DNA from: Sphaeroforma arctica JP610
Taxonomy: Eukaryota > Opisthokonta > Ichthyosporea > Ichthyophonida
DNA length: 21,224 bases
NCBI RefSeq assembly: GCF_001186125.1
Contig: NW_014040096.1
Span: 31,308-52,531, forward strand
Direction: 5' to 3'
Shown here: piece by piece, positions 1 through 10,349 of the stretch
Layout of the letters: each line of letters starts with the position of its first letter
How positions within the stretch are numbered: position 1 is the stretch's first letter
Position numbers and translations under genes: made by a program
The notes under the pieces: generated by a model
Databases searched by the model: none
Seen by the model: the letters and a program-made list of their open reading frames with translations, nothing else
Told to the model about the DNA's origin: nothing

Positions 1-232
1 AATTGCATTTCGCAAACCTTTTTCATGCCCACGACGATGAACATTGACAGTCAAAGCGCATTGAAGGTTGCCAATCGCACAGGCACCGCCAAAGGCACGA
101 AACACATTGGACTTCGCGCACATTGTATCCTAGATTGCGCTCAACAAACATGATTACCCTTGTCTACAGTAATATGCACGATTATCCAACAGACGTACTA
201 ACGAAAAGGCCACACCCAAACATAAACACTTC
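1..232 (+). mobile_element. Ty1/copia-type retrotransposon remnant: end of the pol RNase H domain
   Basis: Translation of the + strand shows the hallmarks of the C-terminal part of a Ty1/copia RNase H: DSQSALKVAN, then TKHIGLRAH, then a DVLTK block, in the order and spacing usual for the family (DSQSAxxLAxN, TKHIDxRxH, ADxLTK). The fragment starts at the window edge, so the rest of the element lies to the left. It is broken, with at least one break, and is a fossil. No end repeat was identified for it with confidence. The family call is secure on the motifs; the exact right end is an estimate. Confidence 0.82.
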
Positions 233-1044
233 ACGAACATGTTAACGTCTAATCAAAGCACAGTATGACCCCTAGTCAGTGGTCAGGCGAAGTTTCAGGA
301 GGTCGTACCGTACTACGTTTCTAGTTGACCCCTAACTTTACAGTCACTGGTTTTTCCTTGGAACCGATCTCCATGGACACTAGAACATGTTTACTATTCT
401 ACTTTTCTTCATTTTATAATACCTATACACTCAACTTAATAATAATAAACATCAGTCATTCCAAAACATAGTTTTAAGTGTTTAATATATTTACTGTAAA
501 GGTCCTCGGCTTCTAGTCTGGAAGCGTAATTTAATAGTCTCAAATTGGTCGCTAACTCACTGTGCGTCGAGCCTTTATACTGCTCACGCAGACTCTCGTG
601 CAACGGTGTTTCGGTTCGTTACTCCGAATCGCGCGCCATTGTGATGGCAACTCCGGGGCCCGTCAACCCTACTGACAATTCTGGACTGTTCGATGCCAAC
701 CCGCTCTTACAACCCGCCAAGCTGGATTTGTAGAAAGACGGCCTTCAAACATGTGGGGCGACCAGAATAGAGTGACAATGGATAAGAGTAGGTACATCGA
801 GTAGAACTAAGTAGGAGGCATGATATGGACAGCCAAGTCAGCAGTAAGTAGTATATGAGAAAGGCGATGGCCGTAGAACATCAGGTAGTAGAGGTAGGGG
901 TTGTAGCATCGACCTTCGGCTTCCACGCAATAAGTTGGGCTTCGCGGTAGACAGGGTCACGAGCAAGTTTATAAGTGCAAAGTGACATTGGTTTCGAGAA
1001 ACTGCTGGTCACGGGATGAAAACCGTTTATGGTTAACCTTCTAT
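233..1044. other. No clear gene; possible end repeat and leader of a copia-like element
   Basis: No recognisable protein. A short motif TGACCCCTA occurs twice (about 265 and 325), and an AT-rich, TATA-like stretch lies near 410-440. An ATG at 644 opens a 29-codon frame (MATPGPVNPTDNSGLF...) that ends at 733. Lying just after a copia pol end, this could be an LTR followed by the start of a gag leader, but no second repeat copy is visible to prove it. The rest up to 1044 shows stop-rich frames on both strands. Confidence 0.3.
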
Positions 1045-1386
1045 CGCTTGGTAGCCGTCAAAGCTTGAAACAAGCGGAAAGCCGAGTTCGACTTATAAAG
1101 AAACTAGATCACAGAAGGACGAGGCGAGATTCGTCAATCTCTGGAGCTTCACGGCATTTGCTAGTATGAACAATCCATTAGTAAAACAGATTTTTGTTGG
1201 GCGCCTACCTTGTAACGCTTGGTATTAGTCAAAGCTTACAACAACCGGAAAGCTGAATTCGACTTATGAAGAAACTGGATCACAGAAGGATGAAGCGAGA
1301 TTTGTTAATTTTCGGAGCTTTACAGCATTTGCTAGTATAAACAACCAATTGGTATGAATGTAATTTTCCGGGTGCCTTTGACGACA
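1045..1386. repeat. Tandem duplication of a 171-bp unit
   Basis: Positions 1045-1215 and 1216-1386 align base for base at a constant offset of 171. Shared landmarks are CGCTTGGT, GTCAAAGCTT, CGGAAAGC, GAAACT.GATCACAGAAGGA and GGCATTTGCTAGTAT or its near variant. The two copies differ at roughly 15-20% of sites by eye, more at the far ends, so the duplication is old. It adjoins the integrase fragment and probably duplicates non-coding sequence downstream of that gene. Confidence 0.8.
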
Positions 1387-1389
1387 GGG

Positions 1390-1960
1390 GCAGGGATACC
1401 AAGAGGCATCCGATGAGCCTTGAGTTTGGATCGGTGAATGCAATATGTCCTCGCCGTAGCACAATCTTGAACCACATGCTTTACTGTTGGTTCTAAGGTC
1501 ATCACAGTAGCTGCATCTCCCCCCAACGCACTGTAGCAGAAAACAGCAATGGTTTCTTCTGGTAGAGCACCTTGCGGTCAACAGCAAACATATGCGCATC
1601 ATGGCGGTGACGATTTGCCTGGATGGCTTGGAAGGCTTCAGCCTTGCGGTTTCGTTCCCAAACAGCACGTTCGTGATCCTTAGGTGGTGGAATAAAAGAA
1701 ATAGGATCAGCGCCTTCTGGAGCAGAACGATTATAAATCGATTCAGATTTTTTATAAGAGAAGTGGTGAAAGATACGACCCGTAATAAGAGAATAGGGGG
1801 CAATGTTCGTGACGGAATTCACACTAGAAAAATATCACGAGCAAACCATTCGTTCAACCTATACAAGAAACGTATGTACTAGGTTTCAACCAGTCCGTTG
1901 CTGCGGTGGTCACTCACAGTAGAAATGCGATAAGAAATACCCTCGGACAAGTAAGAGACT
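1390..1960 (-). mobile_element. Ty3/gypsy retrotransposon remnant: integrase C-terminal half
   Basis: On the - strand, about 1881-1947 encodes ISYRISTVSDHRSNGLVE, matching the end of the retroviral-type integrase core (xxHRxSxxxxxxSNGxVE, which contains the catalytic Glu). It is followed by an APYSLITGR block and a run of charged residues ending in KAEAFQAIQANRHRHDA, typical of the region after the core in Ty3/gypsy integrases. Near 1430 lies a VH..LK-like tail (IHRSKLKAH). It is a fossil broken in several places. No reverse transcriptase or end repeats belonging to it are visible. It points the same way as the possible gag-like stretch at 3054-4815, so both could come from one element. Confidence 0.75.
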
Positions 1961-2020
1961 ACAGGACTCAGGCCAGATTTTACAGCAAGAAACCATCTTT
2001 GATTTATAGAAGTCATCAGG

Positions 2021-2216
2021 GTTATCTCACTCCCGAGAGCTAAGTCATCGAGTTAGCTCACTCCCGAGAGCCAAGTCATCAGAGTTAGCTCACTCTCGAG
2101 AGCTAATCAAGTTGCTTAAATTAATCCCAAGAGTTGAGTTATTACTTAACCGACTTCCGAGAGCAGATTAAGTTTCTCAACCGATTCCCGAGAGTGGATT
2201 AAGTCTGTCAACCGCA
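2021..2216. repeat. Degenerate minisatellite, about six units of ~31 bp
   Basis: The core [CT]TCCCGAGAGYNRAKT recurs about every 30-33 bases: CACTCCCGAGAGCTAAGTCAT, twice more near-identically, then three more diverged units ending with GATTCCCGAGAGTGGATTAAG. The first three units are closely alike and the last three form a second subtype, so the array appears to have expanded in two steps. There is no unique spacer between units; this is a tandem array, not a CRISPR. Confidence 0.8.
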
Positions 2217-3053
2217 ACATTCTAAAAATAGCTGCGGTTTTATGTGAGTCATACCCTATGCGGAAAGGCATCATGTGATCAGCGTGAGATTTAAATGCAG
2301 AGAAGTTGAAATAGAATAGCATCGAAGTGTTAAAGTGTTCTGCATAGGGTCTCTCATCCTGACCATATGAGTTTCTACCCTGGCCAGCTCAAGCGGCTTA
2401 ATTCTAGTACAAACACCTTAGGTATAAAACCAAGATTTTATTTAAAGTCTGCTACATTGCGCTCTAACAACAGGCATCACTTTGCAAACTATGTACACTT
2501 GAAAGGTAAATCCCGATCCACGAAATATGTGCCCGTGGCCGCTCATTGTTCAGGCTGGATTTTCATCATCTGAATGACATCAGAAGAAGTGTTTTCGTCG
2601 TTGCGGAAAGGGGCACAATGTACCTGCCGAATATGCTCGTCAATACAAAACAGACCAAATTTTTAATTCTGACTATAAGGAGACATGAACTTGTATTGCA
2701 GATGACGGACGGCACCAAGATAAATAGCTCTATCAGGCTGGATTAGTAACCCCATAAAAGGTCCAGACTCTACACCGTGGGTAGCACAACCCAGGCAAGT
2801 GTTGAGGACCATCGAAAGTGCTCAAATAACATTTTTGCATGACGTCGTAGACGAAGGCTATAACATCAAGGACATCATGAGGGAGAATTATTCAACCCTG
2901 TGCAGTATATGTGGCAGCAGCCAACTCAGCCAAGATGGGAGGTAATGACGGGGCTACAAAAGCAGTTGTGGGCAGCTGTGGTCGAACAGATCGATCAACA
3001 ACGACTCGTGTAGTAGGCTGATCGTCTGGAATATTAGTAGAGACCCAATGAGG
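2217..3053. other. No clear gene; a weak zinc-knuckle-like motif
   Basis: Frames are short on both strands. Around 2590-2640 (+) one frame reads CFRRCGKGHNVPAEYA, resembling the CxxCGxxGH part of a retroelement nucleocapsid zinc knuckle, but the match is short and may be chance. The small + frames at 2367-2573 and 2546-2746 match nothing I know. Given retroelement remains on both sides, decayed retroelement sequence is the most likely content. Confidence 0.3.
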
Positions 3054-3211
3054 TCAGGGCGGAGTGAAGGGCGGCAACTCGTGATCTAGCGGTTCAGGCG
3101 AAAGTAGATCAGACGCAGAAGAATCAGGAGGAAGTTCATCCAAATGTGACGAATCAACACCAGATATAACTGATACAGGCACCTCCCCTAAGTGCCCACC
3201 ATCTGGTTTTA

Positions 3212-3580
3212 TGTCAGGTTTCAACCACACACATAACATCAACCTGATCTAAAATGGATATAACACACTTATCTGATTTCGTCAGAGTATTCATGTTGAG
3301 ACCTCGTGGGTTAAGAAGCGTCATCCGCATAAACATTGGTCGTCCTATCACAATTTGATAACGGGTTCTGCTGTGCTGATTTCCATGTCGTCATCTGCAT
3401 CACGTGCTTCCAGTTGATCTGCCTTCTCCAAGAGTCGGGAAACCGCTGATGTGGCAGTTGGGTTGCGTGCGCAGTCTTGGGTTATGGGGTTACCACGTTT
3501 TAATTGAAATGCCCACTCAATGAGTTCGGTTGTAGATTTGAGGATCTCGATATCTACTGATTGCGTCAAAGGGTTCAGGT
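3212..3580. repeat. Direct duplication of 369 bp, copy 1
   Basis: This 369-bp segment recurs at 3601-3969 (constant offset 389) with about five differences by eye, about 98-99% identity. The copies are separated by 20 bp. Such identity means a recent event, much younger than the 171-bp duplication at 1045-1386. Confidence 0.95.
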
Positions 3581-3600
3581 GATTTAGAAAAGTCACATTA

Positions 3601-3969
3601 TGTCAGGTTTCAACCACACACATAACATCAACCTGATCTAAAATGGGTATAACACACTTATCTGATTTCGTCAGAGTATTCATGTTGAGACCTCGTGGGT
3701 TAAGAAGCGTCATCCGCATAAACATTGGTCGTCCTATTACAATTTGATAACGGGTTCTGCTGTGCTGATTTCCATGTCGTCATCTGCATCACGTGCTTCC
3801 AGTTGATCTGCCTTCTCCAAGAGTCGGGAAACCGCTGATGTGGCAGTTGGGTTGCGTGCGCAGTCTTGGGTTATGCAGTTACCACGTTTTAATTGAAATG
3901 CCCACTCAATGAGTTCGGTTGTAGATTTGAGGATCTCGATATCTACTGATTGCGGCAAAGGGTTCAGGA
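3601..3969. repeat. Direct duplication of 369 bp, copy 2
   Basis: Second copy of the segment at 3212-3580. The shared block runs from TGTCAGGTTTCAACC to CAAAGGGTTCAGG. Differences include a two-base change in the GGTTATG(GG/CA)GTTACC stretch. Confidence 0.95.
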
Positions 3970-4810
3970 GGAGATCCAGGCTTTTGCCGATGATATCAGG
4001 TGCCAAGCCTGCACCGCATCGGGCCTCGCGCTTGATTCGAAATTAATGTATAATTGCTGCTTTGGCTGAAACTGAGTGCTTATTGGAGCGGTGATCGATA
4101 TTTGGTCAAGGCGCCACTTCCAATAATCATTCGCAATTCGTTTCAAGCTGGCTTCGACCTCAGCGGGAATACAGATGCGAATAATGCTGATTGCTCGGTC
4201 TCGACGGTTGCGTTCGGAAATTGGTTTCGATGGCAGATACCAGAGAAGATAGTGACGATTCAAAATAGGGTGGGAGCGCCACACTTCTTCGAGGGTATAG
4301 AGCGAGGGAGTCTTGCCATTTGAAAATACTGCTTTGAAGAAGAGCCAGACAGGAGTTGTAACCGTCAATTCGTCTAGAGATTTTTCCGGCAGCGGGGGAC
4401 CCGTAATTTGTGACATAGATTCTTCAGAAACTGCTGGGCGGGCTGTTACTTTTGGAACTGGATGGGATGGCCGTGTTTTAGGGGACGGTTTTGTGGATTT
4501 AGTTACTTTGGAACGGTAGCTGGGCTTATTGGTGCGCAAGCGTTTTGCTGGTGTAGTGATCGTGGTGCCATCTTTTGTTGGTCTTGAAATGAGCTCACAC
4601 CAAATTGAAATGTATTTGTGCGGTTGTTGTATGGCGTTGTACTGAGGCGGGATTGCCGGTCCACGATTTTCCCTTGTAAGGGGTTTCCTAAATGTGGAGC
4701 GACGCGATAGACTTGAACATATTTGCCCAGGTGAAGGAGATTGTGTGCCAGGAACATTGGTGGGGGCTGGAAATTTGCACCGACATTTCGCCGGGCAAAC
4801 TGGGAGCCCC

Positions 4811-4868
4811 AGCAAAAAAAAAATAGGAGAGGGAGGGGAGGGGGGAGGTTTCTTCTTTTTTTTCTTTT
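4811..4868. other. Purine tract switching to a pyrimidine tract, with G-runs
   Basis: About 38 almost pure purines (poly-A, then GGAGAGGGAGGGGAGGGGGGAGG split as runs of 3, 4 and 6 G) are followed without a gap by about 20 pyrimidines (TTTCTTCTTTTTTTTC). The G-runs (4831-4845) could form a G-quadruplex if the six-G run supplies two tiers. The poly-A and poly-T flanks could also pair as a hairpin. The poly-A/T part could be the trace of an inserted retrotranscript, but no element is visible. Confidence 0.7.
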
Positions 4869-5095
4869 GCGGGCTTAGAATTTCAGATCAGAGCGGGTCT
4901 GGAAAGTTTTATTTCCATCTTCAGTTCTACACTGGTGACCTCGGGGTAGCCGAAAAGACGGTTCAGATTCCAAATTTCTGTCAAAGGGTCTGTGGTGAAA
5001 AATGAAAAGGGGAAGTACATCATTTCACATCCTACCGGTGATCTAAGTAACGATAGTGATGAACAGGGAAGTGTTTGCGAATGCAATCGGATCAA

Positions 5096-5686
5096 TGTAA
5101 ACTTCGATGGATATTACAAAGGTTCAAACTATGTTAAATAAACTAAAATACAATTTAAGTTGGAAGAAATTTGGCAATGGTAGCTTGTGTGAAATCGATC
5201 GGGATTGCCTCTCGGTAAGAGTCTTGATATCCTCGATCATACAGTACGTACCTCTAGCTGTTCCTTATTGAATAACTTTCACTAAGAATACTAAGTGTTC
5301 ATGACCACATGAAAATTTTATAGATGAGCATAAGAACGTAAGTCACGTTAATACATTAGCTATATAAATAAAGTTGTTCCATCTGATGAAAAGTTAAAAA
5401 AAGAAAAGACATATTGGAGATTGGAGATTGGCGGGAGGACCAAAATCTGTAAATACAGGTTCAGAGATTATAAAACTTAGTTTATAATATCCCACATCTA
5501 CTTTATGTCCAATCAAATAGTCTTACCAAATACTCAGGCTATTGGAGCCATCAAAGTGAAATTAGAACACTTTGGAAATATTGAAAAAAGAACTTGTATT
5601 AAATTATTTTTAAGTACAATTAAAAAGCAATGTGTCATCTCATTTGATTTTGATATTTTAGACTGATCGGAGGCCGTACTTCTACA
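5096..5686 (-). repeat. 3' LTR of the Ty3/gypsy element
   Basis: This 591-bp repeat, beginning TGTAAACTT and ending TTCTACA on the + strand, matches 11799-12402. Landmarks shared almost unchanged are AATAAACTAAAATACAATTT, TCCTCGATCATACAGTACGT, GCGGGAGGACCAAAATCTGT and CGGAGG.CGTA.TTCTACA. Next to its inner end lies TAGCCCCCAGTAG, which on the - strand gives a short G-run that could be the remains of the polypurine tract. Confidence 0.92.
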
Positions 5687-5759
5687 TAGCCCCCAGTAGC
5701 CTTTAGAACTACAAACGTGCGTGAAGGTACGATCTAGTTTGTAAAGCGAAAATCAAAGT

Positions 5760-6570
5760 AAACCGGTTTTGATCATGGCTTATCGAGTAAGTACGTGCCT
5801 ATATGTACGAGTTCACGACTCATGTTATACTCTATGTCGTTTAGTATTTGGTCCATTATAGGTTCAGTAACCATTTCCGATGTAGGCACCATACGTTTAT
5901 TACTTAGCAAGGTACTAGCCAAAGGGGTTTCTTCATCAGTAAGTAAGTTTGAAGAATTTTCTGCACTGTTGGTAAGGAGATCAGAAAGTTTAGTCACATA
6001 GGAAGTAGGTGACAATAGGGAATCTGAGATCCGTAAGGGTTTGTGTAGTCACCTGGGGAAACCCTTCCCGTTTATTTCGTGTGTTTTTGTGTAAACGCTT
6101 ATTCCATTTATTGTTAAAGACACGAAAGAAGTTGCGATATTTGTCCCATCCATAAAATGGGTCTTGTAGTAAGTGCAACCGTCTTCGAATGTTTTGTCAA
6201 ATATGTCTTTGACTTGTGACTCCATAACTAGACATCAGAATCAAATGAGCGAACGAATGAGAGTTCAGAGGTAGGGATACGGTGAGTGCCTAGATTAGTT
6301 GCGCTGATACCATATATGTCATTTACTTCGTGAGTATCACTCTTCTCATCATGGTAGGAAATAACAAGATGTCCAATTGTCTTAGAAGAGAGTTCGGTAT
6401 CGTTGGCGTTGCCATTTATAATGTTAACGTAATCGCCAACTTTGAACTGAACAGTGTTCTTAGTGTTATTCTATCGGTCACACGCTTTCAGTAGGATGCG
6501 ATTCTTGTGCTCGAGTAAACAGGGGCAAATAACATTCTGCGTATGCTCGATCTTTTGTAGCCACGGGGCA
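5760..6570 (-). pseudogene. Region after the integrase core, up to the 3' LTR
   Basis: This stretch should hold the integrase C-terminal domain and the end of pol. On the - strand a segment near 6180-6240 (QVKDIFDKTFEDG.TYY) weakly recalls the first strand of a chromodomain, which several gypsy integrases carry and use for targeting to chromatin. The last open frame (5773-6015) is Ser/Thr/Leu-rich and not recognised. No envelope-like protein is evident. Fossil. Confidence 0.4.
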
Positions 6571-6578
6571 ACGTGATT

Positions 6579-7190
6579 CTAGGGCGCAGTTTTGTCTAAC
6601 GTTGCTTGTAATTCACTATAGCGGCCAAAGAAATAGTAAAACGAGAGTGTTCCAGTTTGAAACCCCCATTTCAAATGATAATGCCACATATCCTCAACGT
6701 CATCTAGTGCGGTACGCAAGAGTTTCTTAAGTTCCCTATGACGTGTCTCATTTGCACCCTGCGTTTGAGATTTATAAGGAACGCCACGCCTATAGGCCAT
6801 GCCTGATACGAGTATAAGTGCCTCTATTACGTCGGTATAAAACTACCGTTATCAGAACATGGTACTCGGAGGAAACCGAATCATTAAAGACGTGATAGCA
6901 TAACTCTGCCACTCTTTGCGAGCGTTTGTTCGGTATTGCATAAGCAGATTGTAGCCCGAAGCCACAAATAAGAAATGGCATAAATATACATTGTCAGTAT
7001 GCTTAGATCGCGGGAGTTTAACCAAATCGACTATGACTCGCCGCATCGGTTGGTCTTCTGTCACGCTTTGTAGGGGTGCCCAACCATTGTGCTGAATCTG
7101 GTTCTTTTCACAATCAGTACAGCATCGGTATACTTCACGTATGGTTTCTTTCAGCGCCGGGTGATCAAGCCCTAGACGGATAGTCATTTT
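6579..7190 (-). pseudogene. Integrase region of the Ty3/gypsy pol
   Basis: The - strand gives DHPALKETIREVYRC, then CTDCEKNQIQH (the Cys pair of the HHCC zinc domain), then MRRVIVDLVKLPRS (start of the catalytic core, with its first Asp) and YKSQTQGANETRHRELKKLL (end of the core, with its Glu). Together these identify an integrase that joins the element to host DNA. It lies after RNase H, as in Ty3/gypsy. Fossil, broken several times. Confidence 0.82.
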
Positions 7191-7194
7191 GTAA

Positions 7195-7413
7195 GTATGC
7201 TCTTATGCTCAATGAGGTAAACTATGTATTATTTTAACTCTACTCTCAAGCTCTTCTATGTCAGCCAGATTATGTGTAACACTGGTTGGGTGAAACATAG
7301 TTCCGTGTATGCTCATATGCTCGATGAGTTAAATGTACTATTTTAACTCTACTCTCGAGCTCTTCTATGTTAGCCAGATTCTGTATAGCGCTGGCTGGGT
7401 GAACCGTAGTCCC
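7195..7413. repeat. Tandem duplication of ~110 bp inside the gypsy element
   Basis: About 7195-7304 and 7307-7413 share GTATGCTC.TATGCTC, TATTTTAACTCTACTCTC, AGCTCTTCTATGT.AGCCAGATT and CTGG.TGGGTGAA. Divergence is moderate (about 10-15% by eye, plus small gaps). It lies between the RNase H and integrase parts of pol. Confidence 0.85.
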
Positions 7414-8199
7414 GTTAAATTCTGAGATACGTACTTAACAACAACATATTGTTGAAGTATCTTCTTCAGTTGTTTCGCAACGCCTGGCTGTTCTTTAAGC
7501 AGCGTTTTAAGTAGTTGAGTGCAAGCTTCAGGGTTTAGTTCCCTTAGAGCTTTGAGTCTTTGATCCATGGCCTTAGTTACAGTTTCAATTGACATTACCT
7601 CGACTGCATTCTTGTTGGGTGCATGTGTTGTACGAGTCTCGAGCTTTTGTTCAAATTGTATAGACTCCTCTTATTTAGATAAGAACTCGGTTGAGGGTTC
7701 CCACTTAGTGGTACCTGCAGGATCGATGCGAAAAACAATGGTGTGTTTCCAAGGGGTCTTCTTTATAAAATAGGATCCCTGATACAAGAACGTGTCGGTT
7801 TCACGGTCGACATAGATGGGTTCGTCTTGTATCATATTAATTAAATCACATATAATTAACAATTGCGCGATAACTTCCAAGGTGGGCTAGCCCACGCATT
7901 ATGCTTTGATAAGTCAAGTTGAAAGGCATTACCTTTGGGATTAGTCAACGACCTATATTCAGAAACCTGTTTGTTATGTTCTGCGGCGAACATATCCACA
8001 GTAAATGGACCCCATCGTGATTGAGGAGGTTCTACCATTTCATATTAAGCATCCAATCGGTTGTTAGTAGCTCTTTGACTGGTTTCTGGTAGTCAGGATC
8101 AAGTCGAGTGAGCATGTCAGGAAGATGGTTATGTATTCCTGGTGTGTGTGTAATGTTAAAAGTGAACTTAGCAATAATGTCATGCCAGCGGCTCCCAAC

Positions 8200-8552
8200 T
8201 GTGAATCAGGGTTCATGTCCTTTAAGTATGTTAAAGACTTTTGATCACAGGCGACAATAAAGTAACTTCCGTAAAGGTAGTCTTTAAACTGTCTTAGCGC
8301 AGTAACTGTAGCAAGAAGCTCTTGTTTAGCGGTAGGGTAATTAAGTTGACTATTATTATAACTTTTGCTAGCCTCACCAATTGTGAATCAGGGTTTATGT
8401 CCTTTAAGTATGTTAAAAACTTTTGATCACAGGCGACAATAAAGTAACTTCCGTAAAGGTAGTCTTTAAGCTGTCTTAGCGCAGTAACTGTAGCAAGAAG
8501 CTCTTGTTTAGCGGTAGGGTAATTAAGCTGACTATTATTATAACTCTTGCTA
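8200..8552. repeat. Direct duplication of 171 bp (8200-8370 and 8382-8552)
   Basis: The two copies align at a constant offset of 182 with only a few differences and an 11-bp spacer. Shared blocks include GTGAATCAGGGTT.ATGTCC, TCCTTTAAGTATGTTAAA and GGCGACAATAAAGTAACTTC. The identity is well above that between the element's LTRs, so the duplication happened after the element inserted. Confidence 0.93.
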
Positions 8553-8750
8553 TAGAATGCTATGTAGCGCGGTATACCATTTATCGTTTGGTGAAGCACT
8601 CCACCTACCGCTCGATCTGAAGTGTCGGTTGCTTCTGGAATGGGACCCCAAACCATCCACAGGGTATTGCCTGATGGGTGCGCTCATTACTTTATTTTTG
8701 ACTAGTTTAAATGCTTCATCACATTCTTCAGTCCAGAGCATCATCACATT
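8200..8750 (-). pseudogene. RNase H region of the Ty3/gypsy pol
   Basis: The - strand reads WTEECDEAFKLVKNKV, the usual connection to RNase H in gypsy elements. It is followed by ATDTSDRAVGGVLHQ (the D-x-S/A-x-x-x-x-GGVL start of the domain), IAFYSKSYNNSQLNY, KQELLATVTALRQ and YFIVACDQKFLTYL. The order is canonical for the RNase H that removes the RNA strand. Part of the domain sequence is present twice because of the local duplication at 8200-8552. Fossil. Confidence 0.87.
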
Positions 8751-8915
8751 CTTTAGTCCAAAGTATCATCACATTCTTTAGTCCAAAGCATCATCATGTT
8801 CTTTAGTCTAAAGCATCATCACATTCTTTAGTCCAAAGCATCATCACATTCTTTAGTCCAAAGCATCATTACATTCGTTAGTCCAAAACATCATCACATT
8901 TTTTAGTCCAAAGCA
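8714..8915. repeat. 25-bp minisatellite, about eight units, inside pol
   Basis: The unit CATCATCACATTCTTTAGTCC followed by AAAG repeats with an exact 25-bp period; the ACATT landmark falls at 8721, 8746, 8771, 8796, 8821, 8846, 8871 and 8896. Single-base variants distinguish units. It grew from sequence that reads in pol just before RNase H (WTEECDEAF on the - strand), so a once coding stretch was amplified after insertion. Confidence 0.93.
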
Positions 8916-8959
8916 TTCACAAAGGTCCTTTACACCGCCGGAGGTGACTGAAAGGCTTT

Positions 8960-10140
8960 TAAGTTATGAGAAAGACGAGGTCCCGGATCCGAGAATAAGT
9001 TGACAAACTCACACACAGGGTTCACGTTTCTTCGAGTAATCGGTGTTGATAAATCCAACAGAAATTGTTTCTTGCCAGGATCAACCTCTACCCCTGCTGA
9101 AGATACCTTATAACCAAATAAGTGTATAGTATCATTAGCAAACGAACACTTGTCCTCCTTAATTCTAAGTTTGGCATGGTTAAATCACTTTAAGACCTCC
9201 TTATCGAGTTTAGCGTGTTCATATGCCGTCTCTGTAAAGTTAACTATATCATTTAAATAGATTGATACTTTATCCGACAGGTCCGCAAATAGGTCCATCA
9301 TTACTTGTTGAAAGAAAGAAGGAGACATGCGTGAGCCTTCAGGTACACCTTTAAACTGGTACTTCTTATCTTACCAAGCAAAATAAAAGTACTTCCTATG
9401 AGGCTAATATATCTGTAATTGATAGAATGCAGCTTCTAAATCTATCTTGGAAAATATATTCGCACCTTCCATTTTGCGTATTATCTCGCTTATCTTAAGT
9501 AAAGGAAAACCATGTAGCGAAATTAGTTTGATGATTGGTGACAGGTCTAGTACAATTCGTGATTTACTAAACTTTCCATCAGACTTATATTGATCGATCG
9601 ATACGAGAGCCAAGTTACCTGGGGTTGCATCATAATTGATTTCAATTAGACCTTGTTTTACCCAATTTTCAATTTGAATTTTGACAACGTCTTAGTGTTG
9701 TACATCACCACCTTACTTATGTGAAGGACACTTAACTTAGAGAAGTCGACGTTTGTCAAGTCAATCTTAACGTACCCGTAAGAGAACTTAAACTGGTCAG
9801 TTATTGCAATCTTCCTGTTTTGTATAATTAAGTCCAAAATTATATCGGTAAAGCGATACATCATATGTTTTACTTCACTTTCCGGAGGGTTAGGTATCTT
9901 TAACATATTATCATCTGACTGATATTTTTTTAGTGTAGCCCATTGGTAGACCAGTGAGGGTCATACCTGAACTGAGAAGATCAGTCATAACTATAATTAA
10001 ATCGTATTTCTGAGACATGCCAGTAACGATTTGGTGAGTCTTTACTTCTCTTCTATCTGACAACAATATGTGTGCATAGTCCATGGCTTCTTCGCAAGTG
10101 GTAAATTCGCAGATAGCCATAACTGTAGCGTAGGCTACTC
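8960..10140 (-). pseudogene. Protease and reverse transcriptase region of the Ty3/gypsy pol
   Basis: The right part (9911-10120, - strand) has QKYDLIIVM..LL, resembling the DLILGMDWL block that ends gypsy aspartic proteases. The reverse transcriptase is clear at about 9404-9613: SRIVLDLSPI, FPLLKISEII, then GANIFSKIDLEAAFYQL, the classical RT motifs before the active site. Downstream, PEGSRMSPSFFQ and IYLNDIV mark the active-site neighbourhood. This enzyme would have copied the element's RNA into DNA. Fossil, broken several times. Confidence 0.85.
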
Positions 10141-10349
10141 GGTGTGAGATAACAGACTTCAGTTCTTGTGTCGAATAGTGCTATAACGTTTTCTCAATTT
10201 ACATAAACGGTTTGAAATATACGTTCATATCCTTTGGTATAGATTTTATTGAATTTATATATATATTCTTACTCTAGTGCACACATGAAACATGGAACTT
10301 TCAGTACTTCACCTGGACGTCCGGTAAGTCCTTACAATCATCTCTGTAC

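Larger units (their letters stand above)
3054..4815 (-). mobile_element. Unrecognised open-frame stretch, possibly a retroelement gag/protease remnant
   Basis: The - strand is unusually open here. The longest frame (3964-4815, 283 codons) reaches 4815 only with a TTG; its first ATG is codon 134 (4414-4416). Its first half is rich in Lys, Arg, Pro and Thr; the middle is aromatic (VWLFFKAVF, HYLLWYLP, DYWKWRLD). Downstream, a frame of 82-89 codons with an acidic end (DADDDMEIS) occurs in both copies of the 369-bp duplication, and a YQIVIGRPMF block recalls the C-terminal side of retroelement aspartic proteases. A Ser/Pro/Asp-rich segment follows (3054-3242). Order and direction would suit gag, protease and a linker of a broken gypsy-like element, but no catalytic motif was found. 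Alternative: a decayed host gene. Treated as a fossil. Confidence 0.35.

Noticed and set aside
1592-1882. 96-codon + strand frame
   Set aside because: It is the opposite strand of the gypsy integrase fragment, which has recognisable motifs.
2021-2216. CRISPR-like array
   Set aside because: Units are contiguous and diverged, with no unique spacers of constant length, and the genome is eukaryotic.
4054-4519. + strand frames of 89 and 68 codons
   Set aside because: They lie opposite the longer - strand frame at 3964-4815 and show no family signal.
8714-8915. CRISPR-like or regulatory operator array
   Set aside because: The whole 25-bp period is repeated with no spacers; it derives from retroelement coding sequence.
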